Positions 1-8,414 are shown, counted from the stretch's first letter. The stretch is DNA of 64,000 bases from Halomonas litopenaei (GCF_003045775.1 NZ_PXNS01000015.1:1-64000), one strand, 5' to 3'. Notes: generated by a model from the letters alone, not told the origin. A program made the numbers and translations.

Positions 1-304
1 AGTCAGTGCCCGGATCTCCGGCACTCCAATAGTGTTGCGCTTGTAGGTTGAGACCGCCGTGCTCTTTCCTCGCGGTTTGTATCGGCTACGGACGGAATCA
101 ATCTCGGCAAGTGCCCGCGCTCGAAGTATGCTGGTCGTTCTGCTCGCATTTTGTCGTTCCCTGCTCAATGGCCTTTTTGGTTGTTTGCCAACTCATATTA
201 GGCATTAACGAAGCTTCAAGCAAAATTAGACGCGCTGAGAAACCTGCGTGGCAGGGCAACCAGGGTGAATGGTGCTCATGGAGCTGTAGTGGACCAGTCA
301 AACG
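1..304. other. noncoding left edge, no recognisable gene
   Basis: No convincing gene is seen here. The open frames that cross this stretch run straight through the tRNA gene and its terminator, have no ribosome binding site, and translate to unfamiliar, compositionally odd peptides. The base composition is lower in GC than in the coding regions. A gene end could lie just left of the window, but nothing in the sequence shows it. Confidence 0.5.
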
Positions 305-338
305 AAAAAACGCCACTCGGCATGACCCGTTAGTGGCG
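305..338 (-). terminator. Rho-independent terminator of the tRNA-Pro gene
   Basis: On the minus strand the arms CGCCACT (332-338) and AGTGGCG (311-317) form a hairpin, followed by a run of six T (complement of 305-310). It begins about 18 nt past the CCA end of the tRNA, so it is well placed to end that transcript. Confidence 0.8.
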
Positions 339-355
339 GTTTTTCGCATGTTCAG

Positions 356-432
356 TGGTCGGAGCGACAGGATTCGAACCTGCGACCTTTGCAACCCCAT
401 TGCAACGCGCTACCAAGCTGCGCCACGCTCCG
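356..432 (-). tRNA. tRNA-Pro (anticodon GGG)
   Basis: Read on the minus strand, the 77 nt fold as a complete cloverleaf. The 7-bp acceptor stem is CGGAGCG with CGCTCCG, the D arm carries GGTAGCGC, the anticodon stem TTGCA/TGCAA closes a 7-base loop with GGG in the anticodon position, the T arm contains GGTTCGAATCC, and the discriminator A is followed by an encoded CCA (complement of 356-358). GGG reads proline CCC and CCU codons. The gene stands alone and is followed by its own terminator. Confidence 0.95.
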
Positions 433-637
433 ACTTGGCCTATGGGTTGTGTGACCGTCTGGCCTGTCCCCCTAAGACGAGGCGTATACTAGCGCGTTCA
501 TTTCAAAATGAAAAGCCCCTTTTGCGCTTTTATTTCAATTGGTTGGAAATTGACCAGCCCCGGGCGTCAGCGCTGCCCACTTTGTCCGTGCTCTGACACA
601 CTATTGGTAGGCAATGGGACACGAGGAGGACCAGGGA

Positions 638-991
638 ATGCCGCTGATTCTGGGAATGAGTCTACTGCTGGCGTGTCAGTTCGCTGGTGAGTTGATCGCG
701 CGGGGGCTGACGTTACCGATACCCGGGCCGGTGATCGGAATGGTGATCCTGCTGATCGGACTGTCGATTCGCGGCAAGGTGCCGAAGAGCCTGCGTACGA
801 CAGGGGAAGGTCTGCTGCGCTACCTGACGCTTCTGTTCGTGCCTGCGGGTGTCGGGTTGATGGTGCATGGCCGCCTGATCGCCGATGACTGGCTCGCCAT
901 CGCGGCGACGCTGGTGCTGTCCACGGCGCTGACCCTGGCGGTCACCGCCTGGGTCATGGCAAGGCTGGCTGCTCGCCGGGGAGGTCGGTAA
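638..991 (+). CDS. CidA/LrgA-family holin-like membrane protein
   Basis: Small integral membrane protein of 117 residues with four predicted membrane segments and the PIPGPVIGM motif after the first segment that marks the CidA/LrgA family. Family members are described as holin-like proteins that modulate murein hydrolase export and, in some species, transport of pyruvate or related metabolites. I place the start at 638 because GGAGGA (625-630) sits 7 nt upstream; an upstream ATG at 614 in the same frame lacks such a site. The gene overlaps the LrgB partner by one base (TAATG), so the two are translationally coupled. Which role the pair has here cannot be told from sequence. Confidence 0.85.
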   Translation: MPLILGMSLLLACQFAGELIARGLTLPIPGPVIGMVILLIGLSIRGKVPKSLRTTGEGLLRYLTLLFVPAGVGLMVHGRLIADDWLAIAATLVLSTALTLAVTAWVMARLAARRGGR

Positions 992-1719
992 TGGATGTGG
1001 CCGAACTCGACGAGCTATGGGTCTATCTGTCCGGCAATCCGCTGTTGTCGCTGCTGGTCACGCTGTTGGCCTTCGCCTTGGCGGTGCGCATCAACAAGTG
1101 GCTGGGCGGCACGCCGCTGCTTCACGCGGTAACCCTGAGTATTGCCTTGATCATTTCCTTCCTGCTGGTCACCGGGATCGACTACGCCACCTACTTCGAG
1201 GGCGCCCAGTTCATCCACTTTTTGCTGGGGCCAGCCACGGTGGCGCTGGCCATCCCGCTGTATGACCATCGCGAGCGGGTGCGTCAGCTACTGCTGCCGC
1301 TGTTGGTAGCTTGCGGCGCGGGTATCGTGACCGCGGTTGCCTCGACCCTTGGTATTGCCCTGTTGTTCGGGGCGGCGCCAGAAACCGTGCTGTCGTTGGC
1401 GCCGCGCTCGGTAACGTCGCCCATCGCCATGGGGGTGGCGGAGAAGATTGGTGGTATTCCGTCACTGGCGGCGGGGCTTGTGTTGATTACCGGCTCCATC
1501 GGCTGTGCGCTGGGGCCGTTCATCTTTCGTCTACTCGGCATCAAGGACCCAGTGATCCAGGGCTTTACCATGGGACTTTCCGCCCACGGCTTTGGTACGG
1601 CCCAGGCGTTCGCCAAGCTGGGGGCCATGGCCGGCGCCTTCTCTGGCCTTGCCATGGGACTGACGGGCTTGATCACCGCCTTTTTGCTGCCGCTGATTGT
1701 GGCGATATTCGGACTCTGA
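991..1719 (+). CDS. LrgB/CidB-family membrane protein
   Basis: A 242-residue, highly hydrophobic protein with about six to seven membrane segments. The central stretch with APRSVTSPIAMG and the C-terminal GLSAHGFGTAQA are typical of LrgB/CidB proteins, the obligate partner of LrgA/CidA. Its ATG overlaps the last base of the preceding stop codon. The pair together forms a two-gene unit; no LytSR or CidR-type regulator is next to it. Family function (control of autolysis or metabolite export) is known for Gram-positive models and Arabidopsis PLGG1; in proteobacteria it is largely inferred. Confidence 0.88.
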   Translation: MDVAELDELWVYLSGNPLLSLLVTLLAFALAVRINKWLGGTPLLHAVTLSIALIISFLLVTGIDYATYFEGAQFIHFLLGPATVALAIPLYDHRERVRQLLLPLLVACGAGIVTAVASTLGIALLFGAAPETVLSLAPRSVTSPIAMGVAEKIGGIPSLAAGLVLITGSIGCALGPFIFRLLGIKDPVIQGFTMGLSAHGFGTAQAFAKLGAMAGAFSGLAMGLTGLITAFLLPLIVAIFGL

Positions 1720-1794
1720 CCTTCGTCTAATGCGCAACGCAAATTGTCTCCGGCTGAACTATGGTCAAGCGAAGGGACTGGGCCGGAGGTCAAG

Positions 1795-1968
1795 ATGTGG
1801 AAGACCATCAAGTCGGTACTCGCCGCGTTTTTCGGCGTGCAGCGCGAGTCCCGGCGTCAGGAAGACTTCACCACCGGCAAGGCGTCCAGCTTTATCGTCG
1901 TAGGCATCCTCATGGGGGTGCTGTTTGTCGTGATTCTGATTGTGATCGCCACCCTGGCGGCGGGTTGA
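1795..1968 (+). CDS. DUF2970 single-pass membrane protein
   Basis: A 57-residue protein with a soluble, charged N-terminal third (WKTIKSVLAAFFGVQRE) and one long C-terminal membrane helix. This matches the DUF2970 family, small proteins commonly found next to cytochrome oxidase genes. GGAGG at 1785-1789 lies 5 nt before the ATG, which fixes the start; longer versions of the frame begin without a site. It precedes coxB by 129 nt in the same direction, so a role in oxidase assembly or stability is possible, but none has been shown. Confidence 0.75.
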   Translation: MWKTIKSVLAAFFGVQRESRRQEDFTTGKASSFIVVGILMGVLFVVILIVIATLAAG

Positions 1969-2097
1969 GTGACCCGTTGGCAGGGTGGCGTCTTGCGTTG
2001 ACGGCTCGGCCCGCTACAGGCGGGGCAGTGACCAGGCTCTTCTATACTCGAGCCATTGGCGAGCCAACAAGATAACAACGAGCTCCAGGAGGCATCG

Positions 2098-3216
2098 ATG
2101 CGCATGCGGCATGTGTGGATGACTGCGGGAACGCTGTTCGCAGGACTCGGAGGGCACCTCCAGGCGTCCGACTGGAACATGCCGGTCGGGGTGACGGACG
2201 TCAGTCGTGAGGTGTATTCGCTGCACATGACGATCTTCTGGATCTGCGTGATCATTGGCGTGGTGGTCTTCGGCGCCATGTTCTACTCGCTGTTCCGCTA
2301 TCGTCACTCCCAGGGCGCAAAGGCCGCCAAGTTCCATGAGCACACCACCGTCGAGGTGATCTGGACGGCCCTGCCGTTGCTCATTCTGGTCGGCATGGCA
2401 GTGCCGGCTACCGCCACGCTCAAGAAGATGTACGACGCCTCCGACGCCGACCTGGATGTGATGGTGACCGGCCAGCAATGGCGCTGGCACTACAGCTACC
2501 TGGGTGAAGATGTCGACTTTACCTCCAACCTTGCGACCCCCCGCGAGCAGATCTCCGGCGAGAGCGAGAAGGGGGAAAACTATCTACTCGAAGTCGATGA
2601 ACCCCTGGTGCTGCCGGTGGGCAAGAAGGTACGCCTGCTGCTGACCGCCGACGACGTCATCCACTCATGGTGGGTGCCCGAACTGGCGGTCAAGCAGGAC
2701 GCGGTGCCAGGCTTCGTCAACGAAAACTGGGTGCGCATCAACGAGCCCGGCATCTATCGCGGCCAGTGCGCGGAACTCTGCGGCAAGGATCACGGTTTCA
2801 TGCCAGTGGTGGTCGAGGCGGTCGAGCAGGAGCAGTTCGATACCTGGTTGGCCGAGCGCAAGGCCGCCGCGGCCCAGGAGGCCCAGGGGGTGGATCGCGA
2901 ATGGACCATGGACGAACTGATGGAGCGTGGCGAGCAGGTCTACGGCTCCATCTGCGCCTCCTGTCACCAGGCCGATGGTAGTGGCCTGCCGCCTGCCTTC
3001 CCGGCGCTGGCGGGCAACCAGGCACTGCTGGACGAACCGGAGCGCCATCTGGATACCGTCGTCAACGGTGTCTCGGGTACCGCTATGCCGGCCTTCCGCA
3101 CCACCCTGAATCCGGTGGAGATCGCCGCCGTCATCACCTACGAACGCAACGCCTGGGGTAATGAGACAGGCGAGGTGACCCAGCCGGCCGATATCGCCGA
3201 CATGCTGTCCGAGTAG
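2098..3216 (+). CDS. coxB: cytochrome c oxidase subunit II with fused haem c domain (caa3 type)
   Basis: Subunit II of an aa3-type oxidase, 372 residues. It has a signal-like N-terminus, two membrane hairpin helices (about 40-65 and 85-105), then the periplasmic cupredoxin domain. The CuA ligands are all present: H189, C224, E226, C228, H232 and M235. A cytochrome c domain follows with the CxxCH haem site at C286-C289-H290 and a likely distal ligand M330. The protein therefore takes electrons through its own haem c into CuA, as in caa3 oxidases. AGGAGG (2087-2092) lies 5 nt upstream of the chosen ATG. It is the first of the core oxidase genes, with coxA 210 nt downstream. Confidence 0.95.
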   Translation: MRMRHVWMTAGTLFAGLGGHLQASDWNMPVGVTDVSREVYSLHMTIFWICVIIGVVVFGAMFYSLFRYRHSQGAKAAKFHEHTTVEVIWTALPLLILVGMAVPATATLKKMYDASDADLDVMVTGQQWRWHYSYLGEDVDFTSNLATPREQISGESEKGENYLLEVDEPLVLPVGKKVRLLLTADDVIHSWWVPELAVKQDAVPGFVNENWVRINEPGIYRGQCAELCGKDHGFMPVVVEAVEQEQFDTWLAERKAAAAQEAQGVDREWTMDELMERGEQVYGSICASCHQADGSGLPPAFPALAGNQALLDEPERHLDTVVNGVSGTAMPAFRTTLNPVEIAAVITYERNAWGNETGEVTQPADIADMLSE

Positions 3217-3426
3217 CCGGACGGACGGCTGTCGGGATCGCGATTGGAGAGCGGTTCAGGTGCCGGGAAATGCAAGCACAAGAAATGAACGAGCAAGGGA
3301 ATAGCGAACAAGGGATGGTCGACGAATGACCAGTCCGAGCAACCGGGGGCTCTCAGGAGTCACGTTGAACGCACCATCGACGCCCGCCAAGAGTCAGGCA
3401 GGCGGCCAACAGGGGAGATCTTCGCC

Positions 3427-5058
3427 ATGGCGTCACTGCCTCCCAAGCATCGACTCGAGTCGTCGGCCTCCGAGGCCAGCTCGGCGGGACACGACGAGCA
3501 TCACTATCGCCCAGGCGGTCTGATGCGCTGGGTACTGACCACCAATCACAAGGAGATCGGTACCCTTTATCTGATCTTCTCCTTGACCATGTTTCTGATC
3601 GGTGGGGTCTTCGCGCTGGTGGTGCGGGCCGAATTGTTCCAGCCCGGTCTTCAGCTGGTGCAGCCCGAGTTCTTCAACCAGATGACCACCATGCATGGCC
3701 TGATCATGGTGTTCGGCGCGGTGATGCCGGCCTTCGTCGGGTTGGCCAACTGGATGGTGCCGCTGCAGATCGGGGCGCCGGACATGGCGTTGCCGAGGCT
3801 CAATAACTTCAGCTTCTGGCTGCTGCCGATCGCCTTTACCCTGATGTTGAGTACGCTGTTCATGCCGGGTGGGGCGCCGAATTTCGGCTGGACCTTCTAT
3901 GCGCCGCTGTCCACCACCTACGCGCCGCCGTCCACCACCTTCTTTATATTGTCGCTGCACATCGCCGGTATCAGCTCGATCCTGGGGGCGATCAATATCA
4001 TCGCCACCATCCTGAACCTGCGCGCACCGGGCATGCGCCTGATGGACATGACCCTGTTCGTCTGGACCTGGTTGATCACCGCCTTCCTGCTGATCGCGGT
4101 AATGCCGGTGCTGGCCGGGGTGGTCACCATGATGCTGATGGACATCAACTTTGGCACCAGCTTCTTCAATGCCGGTGGCGGTGGTGATCCGGTGCTGTTC
4201 CAGCATCTGTTCTGGTTCTTCGGGCATCCCGAGGTCTACATCATGATCCTGCCGGCCTTCGGCATCGTTTCGGTGATCATTCCGACGTTCGCCCGCAAGC
4301 GGCTGTTCGGCTATGCCTCCATGGTCTACGCCACCGCATCCATCGCCATCCTGTCGTTTTTGGTGTGGGCGCACCACATGTTCGTGGTGGGGCTACCGTT
4401 GGTGGCGGAGCTGTTCTTCATGTACAGCACCATGCTGATCGCAGTGCCGACCGGGGTGAAGGTGTTCAACTGGATCACCACCCTGTTCCGGGGTTCGATC
4501 AGCTTCGAGCCGGCGATGCTGTTCGCAATCGCCTTTGTGGTGCTGTTCACCATCGGTGGCTTCTCGGGGCTGATGCTGGCGATCTCGCCGGCGGACTTCC
4601 AGTACCACGACACCTACTTCGTGGTGGCGCACTTCCACTACGTGCTGGTGCCCGGCGCGGTGTTCTCGATCATGGCGGGGGTCTACTACTGGCTGCCCAA
4701 GTGGACCGGCCACTACCCGCACCTGCGCCTGTCTCAGTGGCACTTCTGGCTGTCGATGATCGGGGTCAATCTGACCTTCTTCCCGATGCATTTTTCCGGG
4801 CTTGCCGGCATGCCGCGAAGAATTCCCGACTACTCGTTGCAGTTTGCCGACTTCAACATGCTCTCCAGTATCGGTGCCTTCATGTTCGGCTTCTCGCAGC
4901 TGTTGTTCGTGGTCATCGTGATCATGTGCGTGCGGGGCGGCAAGAAGGCGCCGGCCAAGGCCTGGGATGGCGCCGAGGATCTTGAGTGGACGGTGCCGAG
5001 CCCGGCGCCTCTGCATACCTTCGAGCACCCGCCTCAGTATCGGCCGGTGGAGCACTGA
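3427..5058 (+). CDS. coxA: cytochrome c oxidase subunit I
   Basis: Catalytic subunit of the haem-copper oxidase, 543 residues and 12 membrane helices. The haem a ligand H90, the CuB ligands H267, H316 and H317 with the cross-linked Y271 (GHPEVY), and the haem a3/haem a pair H402/H404 in HFHYV are all in place. Presence of the GHPEVY tyrosine and of the helix VI residues places it in the A family that also pumps protons through D and K channels. GGGGAGA about 10 nt upstream supports the ATG at 3427. It is followed at 15 nt by ctaG, so coxA, ctaG and coxC form a tight transcription unit. Confidence 0.96.
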   Translation: MASLPPKHRLESSASEASSAGHDEHHYRPGGLMRWVLTTNHKEIGTLYLIFSLTMFLIGGVFALVVRAELFQPGLQLVQPEFFNQMTTMHGLIMVFGAVMPAFVGLANWMVPLQIGAPDMALPRLNNFSFWLLPIAFTLMLSTLFMPGGAPNFGWTFYAPLSTTYAPPSTTFFILSLHIAGISSILGAINIIATILNLRAPGMRLMDMTLFVWTWLITAFLLIAVMPVLAGVVTMMLMDINFGTSFFNAGGGGDPVLFQHLFWFFGHPEVYIMILPAFGIVSVIIPTFARKRLFGYASMVYATASIAILSFLVWAHHMFVVGLPLVAELFFMYSTMLIAVPTGVKVFNWITTLFRGSISFEPAMLFAIAFVVLFTIGGFSGLMLAISPADFQYHDTYFVVAHFHYVLVPGAVFSIMAGVYYWLPKWTGHYPHLRLSQWHFWLSMIGVNLTFFPMHFSGLAGMPRRIPDYSLQFADFNMLSSIGAFMFGFSQLLFVVIVIMCVRGGKKAPAKAWDGAEDLEWTVPSPAPLHTFEHPPQYRPVEH

Positions 5059-5073
5059 GTCGGGAGTGTCGCC

Positions 5074-5709
5074 ATGACGGACGTCGTCGAGGATCGCAGT
5101 CCCCAGGTTCGACGAACCGTGGTGAAGACTCTGGTGGTGCTGGCGGGGATGTTTGGCTTCGCGTTTGCCCTGGTCCCGCTGTACGACGTCTTCTGCCAGG
5201 TGACGGGCCTCAACGGCAAGACCTCGACCAGCGCTCAGACGTTGGTGCACGAAGAGGTCGATACCGAACGCACGGTGACGATGCAGTTCGTGACCCGTGG
5301 CAGTGCGGGACTGCCGTGGAAGCTGGAGGCCCACAGTCGCCAGGTTCGGGTTCACCCAGGGCAGAGCACGGAGGTGTATTTCACCTTTCGCAATCTGGGT
5401 GACCAGGCGTTGGTGGCAAGGGCGGTGCCCAGCGTGACCCCATCTCCGGCGTCGTTACATCTGCGCAAGCTGGCCTGTTTCTGTTTCGACAATCAACGGC
5501 TGGCGCCGGGGGAGAGCTTCGAGGCGCCACTGGTGTTTCAACTGACCCGCGATCTCCCCGAAGAGATCAAGACCGTGACCCTGGTGTACACGCTCTACCC
5601 GCAGGACCAGGGACCGGACGTGGCGGTGGCGACGGTGGCCGACGGCGCACCGGGCAGTGACAAGGGACGCCGACCGGCGTCTGGCGAAGATCCAGGAGGT
5701 GAAGCATGA
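5074..5709 (+). CDS. ctaG: cytochrome c oxidase assembly protein CtaG/Cox11
   Basis: Membrane-anchored copper chaperone that delivers copper to the CuB site of subunit I. The 211 residues have one N-terminal membrane helix (about 17-37) and a periplasmic immunoglobulin-like domain with the conserved CFCF copper site (C135 and C137). The last part, from about residue 185, is polar and probably disordered. It sits between coxA and coxC and overlaps coxC by 4 nt (ATGA), the standard order in proteobacterial aa3 operons. Confidence 0.93.
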   Translation: MTDVVEDRSPQVRRTVVKTLVVLAGMFGFAFALVPLYDVFCQVTGLNGKTSTSAQTLVHEEVDTERTVTMQFVTRGSAGLPWKLEAHSRQVRVHPGQSTEVYFTFRNLGDQALVARAVPSVTPSPASLHLRKLACFCFDNQRLAPGESFEAPLVFQLTRDLPEEIKTVTLVYTLYPQDQGPDVAVATVADGAPGSDKGRRPASGEDPGGEA

Positions 5710-6569
5710 GTGGTGGCAGCTACTACGTACCCGCGACCAGCAAGTGGCCGATCCTCGGTTCCCTGGCCATGGGCGTGATGATGGTCGGCGGGGGCACCTG
5801 GCTGGTGCACGGGGCGGCGGGGTCGCCGATCATGCTGGCGGGGCTGGTGGGCATCCTGGCGGTGATGGTGCTGTGGTTCAGGGATGTCATCAAGGAGTCC
5901 ATGTCAGGGCTCTATGACGCCCAGATGGATCGGTCCTTCCGCTGGGGAATGGGCTGGTTCATCTTCTCGGAAGTGATGTTCTTCGGCGCCTTCTTCGGTG
6001 CGCTGTTCTATGTGCGGACTTTGGCGCTGCCATGGCTCGATGGTGAAGGTGCCAAGGGCGTGTCGGCATTGCTGTGGCCCGACTTCACCGCCAGTTGGCC
6101 GCTGGAGAACCCACCGGACAGCGCCATCTCGGGGCCGACCGAGACCCTTAGTCCGTGGCAGCTGCCGCTGGTCAACACCCTGCTGCTGGTGTCCTCGAGC
6201 ATTACCCTGACGGTCGCCCACGAAGCGTTGAAGATGGGGGAGCGTCGCGCTACCCACAACTGGTTGTTCGGTACGGTGCTGCTGGGCACCTTCTTCATCA
6301 TCATCCAGGGGGTCGAGTACTACGAAGCCTACCATCACCTGGGCCTGACCCTGGAGGCGGGCATCTACGGCTCGACCTTCTTCATGCTGACGGGCTTCCA
6401 TGGCCTTCACGTCATCATCGGCACCATCATCCTGGCCAGCATCCTGATGCGTATCCGCAAGGGCCATTTCAGTGGCGACAACCACTTCGGTTTCGAGGCG
6501 GCGGCCTGGTACTGGCACTTTGTCGACGTGGTCTGGCTGGGGCTGTTCATCTTTGTCTACGTGTTCTGA
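5706..6569 (+). CDS. coxC: cytochrome c oxidase subunit III
   Basis: Seven-helix subunit III of the oxidase, 287 residues, which stabilises subunit I and supports its proton uptake. Typical stretches are FRWGMGWFIFSEVMFFGAFF near residue 80, GVEYYEAYH, TGFHGLHVIIG and the end WHFVDVVWLGLF. It starts inside the end of ctaG (ATGA overlap). The next gene on this strand, SURF1, is separated by a small gene on the opposite strand. Confidence 0.95.
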   Translation: MSGGSYYVPATSKWPILGSLAMGVMMVGGGTWLVHGAAGSPIMLAGLVGILAVMVLWFRDVIKESMSGLYDAQMDRSFRWGMGWFIFSEVMFFGAFFGALFYVRTLALPWLDGEGAKGVSALLWPDFTASWPLENPPDSAISGPTETLSPWQLPLVNTLLLVSSSITLTVAHEALKMGERRATHNWLFGTVLLGTFFIIIQGVEYYEAYHHLGLTLEAGIYGSTFFMLTGFHGLHVIIGTIILASILMRIRKGHFSGDNHFGFEAAAWYWHFVDVVWLGLFIFVYVF

Positions 6570-6590
6570 GGCAGGCGGCGTGGGGGCCGC

Positions 6591-6782
6591 TCAGCCGATC
6601 GTTCCGGTGGCGAAGCCATAGGCCAGCAACGCCAGCAGCAGGGCGGCCAGGGCTACCCGGATCTTGAGCGAGACCAGCAGGCGGCGTGAGTGGCTGTCGT
6701 CCTTGAGCAGGAAGCCGACCCCGGCCGCGAGACTGGCCAGCATGGCCACGAACACGATCAGAATCAGGATCTTGAGCAGCAT
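6591..6782 (-). CDS. DUF2909 twin-transmembrane protein, antisense inside the oxidase locus
   Basis: Read on the minus strand this encodes 63 residues with two membrane helices joined by a short charged loop (LLKDDSHSRRLL). This fits the DUF2909 family of small membrane proteins usually found between coxC and SURF1. Its ATG is the complement of 6780-6782 and shares the bases CATG with the proposed SURF1 start, so the genes are head to head with overlapping start codons. The ribosome site is weak. Function is unknown; the conserved location suggests oxidase assembly. Confidence 0.72.
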   Translation of the reverse strand: MLLKILILIVFVAMLASLAAGVGFLLKDDSHSRRLLVSLKIRVALAALLLALLAYGFATGTIG

Positions 6783-7536
6783 GGTGAGAGTCCGTTCGAG
6801 TGAGGGGAAAAGGCGTGGTCCGGGTCGGCTGGTGGCCTGGTGCCTGCTGTGTGCAGCGCTGATGGTGCTGGGTATCGGCCTTGGACTATGGCAGTGGGAG
6901 CGCGCCGCCGGCAAGCGCGACTATCTTGCAAACCTTGCCGAGGCACCGACCTTGAACATGCCAGGGACATTGCCGCCGGACGGCAGCCGCCTGTCGCTCG
7001 AAGGCGTCTTTCAGGCCGACGAAACCCTCTACCTGGACAACCGGATGCTCGGCAATCGACTCGGGGTGGCGGTGCTCACGCCCTTTGTCGACGTCGAGGG
7101 GCAGCGGTGGCTGGTGGAGCGTGGCTTTCTCGAGACAGGGGTGTCGCGCCAGGCGCCCTATGCAGCGACGCCGAAGGGGCTGGTGTCGCTGAGCGGTGAC
7201 TGGCAGGCGGATGGCCGGCGTACGCCGCGGTTCGGTGACAACCTCGAAGGCACGCGACTGCAGCGCATCGAACTCGGAGCCTGGAACGAGGAGTTCAGCT
7301 TTGCCGGCTGGCTGCATCAGCGCCAGGGTCCCGGGCATCTGGAGGACTGGTGGACGCCTAACGTCATGCCACCAGAGCGACATCTGGCCTATGCACTGCA
7401 GTGGTGGGGGCTTTCGCTGGTGGCGCTGCTGGCGCTGCTGTTTGGAGGTCGACGACTTTATCGCGATCTTTGCGCGGCGGGCGTCACGAGCGCTGAAAGG
7501 TCAATTGTTGATATGCCCGCCAGGCAAGAGCGCTAA
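6781..7536 (+). CDS. SURF1-family oxidase assembly protein
   Basis: SURF1 (Shy1) helps insert haem a into subunit I. The protein has a short basic N-terminus, a first helix with the family signature GLGLWQWERAAGKRDYL, a periplasmic domain (including YLDNRML and a WLVERGFL-type stretch), and a last helix before residue 225 in the YALQWWGL motif. The start is uncertain: ATG 6781 gives 251 residues, GTG 6784 is possible, and earlier in-frame codons would overlap the antisense gene further. The last 20 or so residues are poorly conserved. Confidence 0.88.
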   Translation: MVRVRSSEGKRRGPGRLVAWCLLCAALMVLGIGLGLWQWERAAGKRDYLANLAEAPTLNMPGTLPPDGSRLSLEGVFQADETLYLDNRMLGNRLGVAVLTPFVDVEGQRWLVERGFLETGVSRQAPYAATPKGLVSLSGDWQADGRRTPRFGDNLEGTRLQRIELGAWNEEFSFAGWLHQRQGPGHLEDWWTPNVMPPERHLAYALQWWGLSLVALLALLFGGRRLYRDLCAAGVTSAERSIVDMPARQER

Positions 7537-7545
7537 GGCCCTGAG

Positions 7546-7764
7546 ATGGCGAGACTGCGAAAGAAAACCGCGGAAGACAATAACGCCGCGAAAGACAGGA
7601 AAGGGTCGAAAGACAAGCGACATCAACGAGAAAAAGAGGCTAGCGCGAGAACAAGAGACGACTACGAGACCAACAGATCACCGCGAGAACAAGAGTCTAT
7701 CGATAGCCCAGCGGACACGACAGGACCGAACGTGTCGACGCAAGGAGTGGAGGTGCGAGGATGA
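7546..7764 (+). CDS. doubtful small charged protein in a purine-rich spacer
   Basis: A 72-residue frame lies between SURF1 and the SCO-like gene, made almost only of K, R, E, D, T and S. The DNA is strikingly purine-rich on the plus strand and poorer in GC than its neighbours. A 14-bp direct repeat CGCGAGAACAAGAG occurs at 7644-7657 and 7682-7695. There is no good ribosome site before the ATG, but the frame ends by an ATGA overlap with the next gene. I do not recognise the protein. It may be a spacer, an RNA-level element or a fast-evolving cytoplasmic protein; real coding is unproven. Confidence 0.3.
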   Translation: MARLRKKTAEDNNAAKDRKGSKDKRHQREKEASARTRDDYETNRSPREQESIDSPADTTGPNVSTQGVEVRG

Positions 7765-8414
7765 CGACGATGGGGTGGCAGCGGCTGAAGCTGGTCGCAC
7801 TGATCGCGATCTTTGTGATGCCCATGGCGCTTGCCTGGGGCATGGTCGAGTTCCGTATCGGGATTCCCGGCAACCGTACCGCCCACGGGGCGCTTGATGC
7901 CGATGTGCCGCCGCTGTCCCGGTGGCCGGCTCTCGAGCGCACAGACATTGCCAGTCGCGATCGTGGAGGGGAGCTCGCGGCGCATGCCTGGACCCTGGCC
8001 TACGATTGCGGCGATAGCTGCGCCGAAGACGCGGATCGCTGGTGGCGCCTGCATCGGGCGCTGGGCAAGGACGCCCATCGTCTGAGTCGGGTGCGCCTGG
8101 GTGGAGACGCTGCCGCCTTGCCTGGCGAGTCGCTGATGACCTGGACCGAGTCGCCGGAGTGGGCCAGTCAGGGGCAGGCGTGGCTGCTTGACCCCCAGGG
8201 GTGGGTGGCAGTCGCCTATCCTGCCGGGGTGGAGACCCGGGCGGTGATGGACGACATCGAGCATCTGTTCAAGCGCAACCCCGAGCCACCGCTTGCTGCC
8301 CTGGGCGAAGATCCCGGTGAGGCCGAGGCTACGCAAGGTGCCACCGAACTGGTCAGTCTGCACGACAGCCAAGGTGCCAGCGAAGACGCCCGCCAGGAGG
8401 TGCGCCATGAATGA
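7761..8414 (+). CDS. SCO-like membrane protein of the oxidase assembly cluster
   Basis: A 217-residue protein with an N-terminal membrane anchor (about 9-28), then a domain with a CxxxC pair (C83, C87) and, 55 residues later, AWLLDPQGWVAVAYP followed by a helix (VMDDIEHLFKR). This layout matches the SCO/thioredoxin fold, where CxxxC binds copper, and the gene lies in the slot between SURF1 and ctaA where an uncharacterised protein occurs in pseudomonads. I do not see the histidine that completes the copper site in true SCO1. The tail from about 175 is acidic and low in complexity. It overlaps ctaA by 8 nt. Assignment is by motif and context only. Confidence 0.6.
   Translation: MTTMGWQRLKLVALIAIFVMPMALAWGMVEFRIGIPGNRTAHGALDADVPPLSRWPALERTDIASRDRGGELAAHAWTLAYDCGDSCAEDADRWWRLHRALGKDAHRLSRVRLGGDAAALPGESLMTWTESPEWASQGQAWLLDPQGWVAVAYPAGVETRAVMDDIEHLFKRNPEPPLAALGEDPGEAEATQGATELVSLHDSQGASEDARQEVRHE

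Noticed and set aside
48..596. 182-residue frame at the left edge
   Set aside because: It runs through the tRNA-Pro gene and its terminator, so it cannot be a protein gene.
3326..3523. 65-codon frame before coxA
   Set aside because: It overlaps the coxA start in another frame, has no family resemblance and no ribosome site.
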